Source of the DNA: Rhodoferax sp.
GTDB taxonomy: Bacteria; Pseudomonadota; Gammaproteobacteria; Burkholderiales; Burkholderiaceae_C
Direction of reading: 5' to 3'
Assembly (NCBI GenBank): GCA_020048795.1
Contig: JAIFMA010000199.1
Location: 1-19,991 of the forward strand
Length of the DNA: 19,991 nucleotides
How positions within the stretch are numbered: the first letter of the stretch is position 1; every line of letters begins with the position of its first letter. Under the pieces are notes generated by a model, which did no database searches, was not told the DNA's origin, and worked only from the letters and a program-made list of their open reading frames with translations. A program made the translations under genes and the position numbers. Shown here piece by piece: positions 15,239-19,991 of the stretch.

Positions 15239-15895
15239 CTATCCTTTATTGTAGGCATCCGCCAGCTTAATCAGGTGGGCTCGCTGGCCAGGCTCCAGAT
15301 ACGGTGCCAGCAAGTTCAGTACATGCTGTGCGCCACGAAGCAGAGCCGCTTGGGCATTGTTGACCTCCAGTGCGTTACGCGGGTCACGCACATATTCGTA
15401 GCTCAGCCAGTAGGTCAGCACGACCACCATGCTGGTGGCAGTCGCCTCAATCTCGCGAGAGTCAATTTGCAGGGCACCACCACGTCGCATGCCATCAAGC
15501 AGCGCCTTGACAGCGCGTGTCTTGTTTTTCAGGACCAGTTGAAAGTGGGTTTCCAAGCGCCTATTTTTGCTAAGCAGGTCGTTGAGGTCCCGGTACAGAA
15601 AGCGGTATTGCCAGATCAGTTCAAACAGTGTGTGCATGAAAAACCAGGCATCCTCCACGTTGCGCACATCGTCGCTGGCGTTCAGCAACTCACCCAGTTC
15701 ATGCTCAAACCGATTGAACAAGGCATTGATCAACTCGTCCTTGGCCGGATAGTGGTAATACAGGTTGCCCGGGCTGATGTTGAGCTCGGCAGAAATCAGG
15801 GTGGTTGAGACGTTAGGTTCACCAAAGCGGTTGAAAAGGGTCAGGGTGACTTCCAGAATTCGCTCTGCGGTGCGCCGCGGTGCCTTTTTTACCAT
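15239..15895 (-). CDS. TetR/AcrR-family transcriptional regulator
   Basis: A 218-residue protein with an N-terminal TetR helix-turn-helix (residues ~10-56, including ISAELNISPGNLYYHYPAKDELINALF) and a helical C-terminal ligand domain rich in aromatic residues (WFFMHTLFELIWQYRFLYRDL, about 84-104), compatible with a hydrophobic ligand such as acyl-CoA. Its ATG overlaps the stop of the patatin gene (ATGGTAA), pointing to translational coupling. It is likely to control this lipid-storage region, as TetR proteins such as FadR/PsrA types do for fatty-acid genes; the ligand and operator are not shown by the sequence. Confidence 0.88.
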   Translation of the reverse strand: MVKKAPRRTAERILEVTLTLFNRFGEPNVSTTLISAELNISPGNLYYHYPAKDELINALFNRFEHELGELLNASDDVRNVEDAWFFMHTLFELIWQYRFLYRDLNDLLSKNRRLETHFQLVLKNKTRAVKALLDGMRRGGALQIDSREIEATATSMVVVLTYWLSYEYVRDPRNALEVNNAQAALLRGAQHVLNLLAPYLEPGQRAHLIKLADAYNKG

Positions 15896-17139
15896 GTTGG
15901 TTGGCCTTCAAGACAGGGCTCGCTGATCACCTGGCCCAGATTGTTCATGATGTTGTGAAGCTTGGTCAGGGCTTGACCAACGCGGGTGGGCGGATTTTTG
16001 GGTGCGCAAAGATGACGGCGTGCATCATCCAGGTGCGCATGGTTGAGCGTGATGCCGTGGTGACCGAATTTGGCGCTCAGGTTGGTTTGACTGGAGCGAA
16101 GCATCTGACGGGTCTGCTGGTAAGCGTGCTCTGCCAGGTGGCGACGCTGGCTATAGCTGAAGGTGTTGGCCAGATAAAGTTCCGGGTCACGGTGGTTGGG
16201 TTCGATCAGGATGATGTCGGTGCCGGGGTAGGCTTGCTCATAGTTCTTCAGGCCCAGTATCAGTCGGGAATGGATCAGTGACCTGAAAGTTTGGCTCAGC
16301 ACCGCAGGCAGGCCGCCCTCGACAATACTTGGAATTGGGTCGGGGGCGGTCCAAGGCATGATTCTGTCGCTGGCGGCAAGTGGTGCTGTGGCATCAAATG
16401 GCACCAGCGGGTTCATGCACAGCATCAGATCAACACCCTCGTCAAGGGCAATGGAGGCGTGCATGGTCTTGATCAGGGCACCATCGACGAAATGGTGGCC
16501 ATCAATCTGGACCGGCGGGAAAAGCCCCGGTAGGGCAGCACTGGCTTGCACGGCTTTGGAGATGGGCACATGGTCCCACCCAGGGCGGCCAAAGGCCACC
16601 GCTGTGCTGCTGTCAAGGTGGGTAGCAACCAGGGTCAATCGACTCTTGAGTTGCCGAAAATCGTTGGTTCGCCCGGGACGTGAAAACAAACGGGCCAGTT
16701 CGATGTCGATTTGTGCATTTGAAAAGATGCCGGTGGGCAAGCTGGGGCTGAGCCGCTCCAGCGCACGAATCAGTGTTTTGCCACCTAGCGTACTTTGCCA
16801 AGCTCCTTCAAACAATAGTTCGGGCAGCAACATGGAGCGCGAGAAAAACTCGGCAAACGCCGGCCTGAGCAGCCAGGCTGGATCAAACGCCTCGGTCTGA
16901 TGTTTACGATCTTCGATAAACAGGGAAAATAAATCCAACGGCGTGATCCCGTTGGCCAGACCTGCTGCGATAAATCCACCAGCCGAAACCCCAACGTAGT
17001 GCTGCAAACGGTTGAAGTCGAGCCCCAACAGCGACTCTTGCAGGGCACACAGCGCACCGATCTCATAAATTGCCCCCAAAGGCCCACCGCCAGCCAAAGC
17101 CAAGGCGATCCTGGGTGGGCGGGGTGTCTTTTGTTTCAT
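15889..17139 (-). CDS. Patatin-like phospholipase/acyl hydrolase
   Basis: A 416-residue patatin-fold lipid hydrolase. The oxyanion loop GGGPLG is at 17-22, the nucleophile elbow GVSAG at 50-54 (Ser52), and the second catalytic residue in VDGA (Asp219), so the Ser-Asp dyad is intact. No signal peptide is present, so it acts in the cytoplasm, perhaps on storage-granule lipid or membrane phospholipid. The C-terminal ~120 residues are outside the core domain and carry several His and Arg. It lies 31 nt downstream of the phasin gene and overlaps the tetR start by 7 nt, so the three genes form an operon. No clear Shine-Dalgarno precedes ATG 17139; coupling to the phasin gene may help. Confidence 0.9.
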   Translation of the reverse strand: MKQKTPRPPRIALALAGGGPLGAIYEIGALCALQESLLGLDFNRLQHYVGVSAGGFIAAGLANGITPLDLFSLFIEDRKHQTEAFDPAWLLRPAFAEFFSRSMLLPELLFEGAWQSTLGGKTLIRALERLSPSLPTGIFSNAQIDIELARLFSRPGRTNDFRQLKSRLTLVATHLDSSTAVAFGRPGWDHVPISKAVQASAALPGLFPPVQIDGHHFVDGALIKTMHASIALDEGVDLMLCMNPLVPFDATAPLAASDRIMPWTAPDPIPSIVEGGLPAVLSQTFRSLIHSRLILGLKNYEQAYPGTDIILIEPNHRDPELYLANTFSYSQRRHLAEHAYQQTRQMLRSSQTNLSAKFGHHGITLNHAHLDDARRHLCAPKNPPTRVGQALTKLHNIMNNLGQVISEPCLEGQPTW

Positions 17140-17170
17140 GGGTCAAAGTTTAAGACCGATCGTGCTGTTT

Positions 17171-17770
17171 TTACACAGGGTTTACCTGAGTTGGAACCGC
17201 TTCCGGCATGGCTGGTTTGGGCGGGGCGACTTTTTTGACCGCAGGCTTGGCAACTGCTGTCGTTTTTTTTGTGGCTTTTGAGGCCCCTGGTGCCACGACT
17301 TCTGCTGGCACTTTGGCGCTAGCCTTGGCGGTTGCCTTGGGTGGCGTCAGTTTTTGCACGCTGGTATTGAGCTCGTCAATGCGGGCAATCAGTGCGCTAA
17401 TGTCTTTGGCCGAGGGCACGCCGAGTTTGTTCAGGGCTTTGGCCACACGGTCTTCAAAGATGTTTTCCAGCTTGTCCCATTGGCCGGATGCCTTGGACGA
17501 AATATCGGTGGCCATGCTGGTCATTTTCTGGGTCGCTTCGGTGATTTTTTCTTCAGCAGCAGACTGCGTTTTACGTTGGAAGCTGACTCCTTCCTTGACC
17601 AGGGATTCAAAAGCCTTGCTGCCCTCAACTTGCGCCTTGGTGAAGGCACCCAAACCGGCCTGCCAGATCTGCTGGGCAGAATCCTTCACCGAACCTTTTA
17701 AAGGCGTGCCGGCTTTTTGGGTGGCAGTGGTTTTGCCGGATGCGGCGGTTTTCTTGAGTTTGGTAACCAT
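17171..17770 (-). CDS. Polyhydroxyalkanoate granule-associated protein (phasin, PhaF/PhaI-like)
   Basis: A 199-residue phasin. Residues ~28-140 form the amphipathic helical phasin domain (SAQQIWQAGLGAFTKAQ, then FEDRVAKALNKLGVPSAKDI and the short coiled coil ARIDELNTSVQKL). Residues ~141-199 are an Ala/Lys/Pro-rich, histone H1-like tail as in PhaF, which can bind DNA. The N-terminus is also basic. It should coat hydrophobic storage granules and perhaps link them to the nucleoid. ATG at 17770 has GGAGA about 8 nt upstream. It heads the minus-strand run of phasin, patatin, TetR and TPR protein, and is divergent from the fatty acyl-CoA reductase gene. Confidence 0.9.
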   Translation of the reverse strand: MVTKLKKTAASGKTTATQKAGTPLKGSVKDSAQQIWQAGLGAFTKAQVEGSKAFESLVKEGVSFQRKTQSAAEEKITEATQKMTSMATDISSKASGQWDKLENIFEDRVAKALNKLGVPSAKDISALIARIDELNTSVQKLTPPKATAKASAKVPAEVVAPGASKATKKTTAVAKPAVKKVAPPKPAMPEAVPTQVNPV

Positions 17771-17867
17771 GGTGGTTTCTCCGGTTGGATGTAAAAAAAG
17801 TAATGAAATGGCAGGGATTGAATTGCAGGCAGATTGACCTGAATGTGGCGGTACTGTAGTTGGCCTG

Positions 17868-17897
17868 TTGATTGCGTTGTAGGTGCATCTTTCTAAT
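17868..17897 (+). promoter_or_regulatory. Candidate sigma-70 promoter for the fatty acyl-CoA reductase gene
   Basis: TTGATT at 17868-17873 and TCTAAT at 17892-17897 (one mismatch to TATAAT) are 18 bp apart, about 90 bp before the ATG at 17989, inside the 218-bp divergent gap with the phasin gene. On the other strand, TTGACT (complement of 17948-17953) could be a phasin -35 box, but its -10 is poor. Judged by eye only. Confidence 0.3.
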
Positions 17898-17988
17898 TTG
17901 CCCCAACTTTTTGCTGTGGCCCACGGGTTTATGCTGAATGCAAAAGCAGTCAACTCAGGCAAGAATAGGGCATCAAAACGGAGTGTTT

Positions 17989-19986
17989 ATGCAATATTTT
18001 GTAACTGGTGCCACAGGATTTATTGGAAAACGATTGGTCAAAAAGTTGCTGGAGCGAAAAGGCTCGGTCGTGTACTTTTTGATACGCAACGAAAGCGAAG
18101 GCAAAGTCAAGGCTCTGCGTGAATTTTGGGGCGTCAGCGCGGCGCGGTCGATACCGGTTTTTGGCGACCTGATTGAAAAAAAACTGGGCCTGTCCAGCCA
18201 GGACATCAAACCGCTCAAGGGGCAGATTGATCACTTTTTTCACCTGGCCGCCATCTACGACCTAGGGGCCGATGAGGCCAGTCAGACCGCCATCAACGTT
18301 GAGGGCACCCGAAACACGGTGGATCTGGCCTGCGCCATTGATGCCGGGCATTTTCACCATGTGTCGTCGATTGCGGCGGCGGGGCTTTATGAAGGGGTGT
18401 TTCGCGAAGACATGTTTAATGAAGCGGAAAACTACGAACACCCGTATTTCATGACCAAGCACGAGAGCGAAAAAATCGTGCGTACCGAGTGCCAGCAGCC
18501 CTGGTCGGTATACCGTCCGGCCATGGTGGTGGGCGACAGCATGACGGGCGAGATGGACAAGGTTGATGGCCCCTATTATTTTTTCAAGCTGATTCAGCGC
18601 ATGCGTCAGTTGCTGCCACCGTGGATGCCATCGATTGGCCTGGAAGGAGGGCGGATCAACATTGTTCCGGTCGATTTCGTGGTCGATGCGTTGGCTGCGA
18701 TCAGCCATCAAAAAGACATCACCAGCAGGTGTTATCACCTGGTCGATCCAGTCGGATACCGGGTGGGTGATGTGCTGGACATCTTCAGCAAGGCGGCTCA
18801 CGCCCCCAAGATGAACCTGTTCGTCAATGCTGCGTTACTGGGCTTTATTCCCCGCAGCGTGACCAAAGGCCTGATGGCGCTGGCACCGGTGCGCCGGGTG
18901 CGCAACGCCATCATGAAAGATCTTGGTTTGCCCGAAGACATGTTGACTTTTGTCAACTACCCGACCCGCTTTGATTGCCGCGACACCCTGGCCGCCCTCA
19001 AGGGCACGGGGGTAAGCTGCCCCAATCTGAAAGACTACGCGTGGCGGCTGTGGGATTATTGGGAGCGCCATCTGGACCCCGATCTGCATATTGACCGCAG
19101 CCTGCGTGGCACCGTTGGGGGCAAGGTGGTGCTGATCACCGGTGGGTCGTCTGGCATTGGACTGGCTGCCGCGCACAAGTTTGCCGAAGCCGGTGCCATC
19201 ACGCTGATTTGCGGGCGCGATCAGGACAAGCTTGATGAGGCTTGCGCCGAAGCCAAGGCCAAGGGTTACCGCTTCATCGCCTACGCCGTAGATATCGCCG
19301 AGCAGCAGGCCTGCGAGGCGTTTGTGCAACAGGTGATAGCCCAGCATGGTGGTGTTGACTTTCTGATCAATAACGCCGGGCGTTCCATTCGCCGTGCCAT
19401 TGAGTCGAGTTATGACCGCTTTCACGACTATGAGCGCACCATGCAGCTCAACTACTTTGGCAGCTTGCGCGTGACCACCGGTTTTTTGCCCGGCATGGTG
19501 ACCAAACGCAAAGGCCATGTCGTCAATATCAGCAGCATCGGTGTGCTGACCAATGCGCCACGCTTTAGCGCTTATGTCGCGAGCAAGGCAGCACTGGATG
19601 CCTGGACACGCTGCGCCAGCAGCGAGTTTGCCGACCAGGGCATCAGCTTTACCACCATCAATATGCCGCTGGTACGCACACCGATGATTGCGCCGACCAA
19701 TCTCTACAACAATGTGCCGACCCTGTCACCTGAAGAGGCCGCTGACATGATCGCTCAGGCGTGCATTTTCAAACCGGTGCGTATTGCCACCCGGCTGGGC
19801 ATCACCGGTCAGCTGCTGCATGCCTTGCTGCCGCGTGTAGCCCAGATTGCGATGAATACGAGCTTCAGGATGTTCCCGGACTCCAGCGCCGCCAAAGGTG
19901 CAAAAGCTGGCGATAAGCCAACTAGGTCACAGTTGTCGCCGGAAGCGGTGGCGATGCAGCAGATGATGCGGGGGATTCATTTTTGA
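17989..19986 (+). CDS. Two-domain alcohol-forming fatty acyl-CoA reductase (Marinobacter FAR-like)
   Basis: A 665-residue fusion of two SDR domains. The N-terminal extended-SDR domain (1 to ~370) has TGATGFIG at 6-13, SSIAAAG at 126-132 and Tyr153/Lys157 (YFMTK). The C-terminal classical SDR domain (~375-665) has TGGSSGIG at 384-391, NNAG at 461-464, and a complete Asn488-Ser516-Tyr529-Lys533 tetrad. Length and many stretches (GEMDKVDGPYYFFK, NIVPVDFVVDAL, WDYWERHLDPDL, GRSIRR, ISSIGVLTNAPRFSAYV) match what I recall of the Marinobacter fatty acyl-CoA reductase, which reduces acyl-CoA through aldehyde to fatty alcohol with NADPH. There the C-terminal half resembles Acr1. ATG at 17989 is preferred: GGAG lies 5 nt upstream and the domain begins there. 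It would supply alcohol to the WS/DGAT. Confidence 0.92.
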   Translation: MQYFVTGATGFIGKRLVKKLLERKGSVVYFLIRNESEGKVKALREFWGVSAARSIPVFGDLIEKKLGLSSQDIKPLKGQIDHFFHLAAIYDLGADEASQTAINVEGTRNTVDLACAIDAGHFHHVSSIAAAGLYEGVFREDMFNEAENYEHPYFMTKHESEKIVRTECQQPWSVYRPAMVVGDSMTGEMDKVDGPYYFFKLIQRMRQLLPPWMPSIGLEGGRINIVPVDFVVDALAAISHQKDITSRCYHLVDPVGYRVGDVLDIFSKAAHAPKMNLFVNAALLGFIPRSVTKGLMALAPVRRVRNAIMKDLGLPEDMLTFVNYPTRFDCRDTLAALKGTGVSCPNLKDYAWRLWDYWERHLDPDLHIDRSLRGTVGGKVVLITGGSSGIGLAAAHKFAEAGAITLICGRDQDKLDEACAEAKAKGYRFIAYAVDIAEQQACEAFVQQVIAQHGGVDFLINNAGRSIRRAIESSYDRFHDYERTMQLNYFGSLRVTTGFLPGMVTKRKGHVVNISSIGVLTNAPRFSAYVASKAALDAWTRCASSEFADQGISFTTINMPLVRTPMIAPTNLYNNVPTLSPEEAADMIAQACIFKPVRIATRLGITGQLLHALLPRVAQIAMNTSFRMFPDSSAAKGAKAGDKPTRSQLSPEAVAMQQMMRGIHF

Positions 19987-19991
19987 GCCTT

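Overview
The window looks like chromosomal DNA of a betaproteobacterium, most likely family Comamonadaceae (Rhodoferax/Polaromonas type). This rests on moderately GC-rich codon use, a DUF1840 gene, a PHA-granule regulator-like protein, PHA-type phasin, and a short dispersed repeat that I recall from Comamonadaceae genomes. The genus is an inference. There are no tRNA, rRNA, CRISPR or intact transposase genes.

Layout. 1-146: the 3' end of a metallo-beta-lactamase-fold gene. 147-1106: a thinly coding stretch with one hypothetical gene. 1107-1814 (-): a Crp/Fnr-type regulator, divergent from a long plus-strand block at 1994-10511. That block runs acyl-CoA synthetase, LivG, LivH, LivM, periplasmic binding protein, LivF, and a divergent phenylacetate-CoA-ligase-like protein. 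It reads as an uptake-and-activation operon for an organic (aromatic or fatty) acid. The divergent intergenic region holds a Crp/Fnr-style dyad spaced as expected for a class II activated promoter.

10554-12325: a DUF1840 gene (-), a lipoprotein metallo-aminopeptidase (+) and, overlapping its end, a PHA granule regulator-like protein (+) that starts at TTG. 12332-12499 is a 168-bp imperfect palindrome (MITE-like) that supplies the last codons of the next gene.

12479-19986 is a storage-lipid region: acyl-CoA-binding protein (-), wax ester synthase/diacylglycerol acyltransferase (+), then a minus-strand run of phasin, patatin-type lipase, TetR regulator and TPR-like protein, and finally a divergent two-domain alcohol-forming fatty acyl-CoA reductase of the Marinobacter type (+). 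Acyl-CoA carriage, reduction to fatty alcohol, esterification to wax, granule coating, hydrolysis and regulation therefore lie within 7.5 kb. This neutral-lipid (wax ester) toolkit, mixed with PHA-granule genes in a betaproteobacterium, is the most interesting feature of the window.
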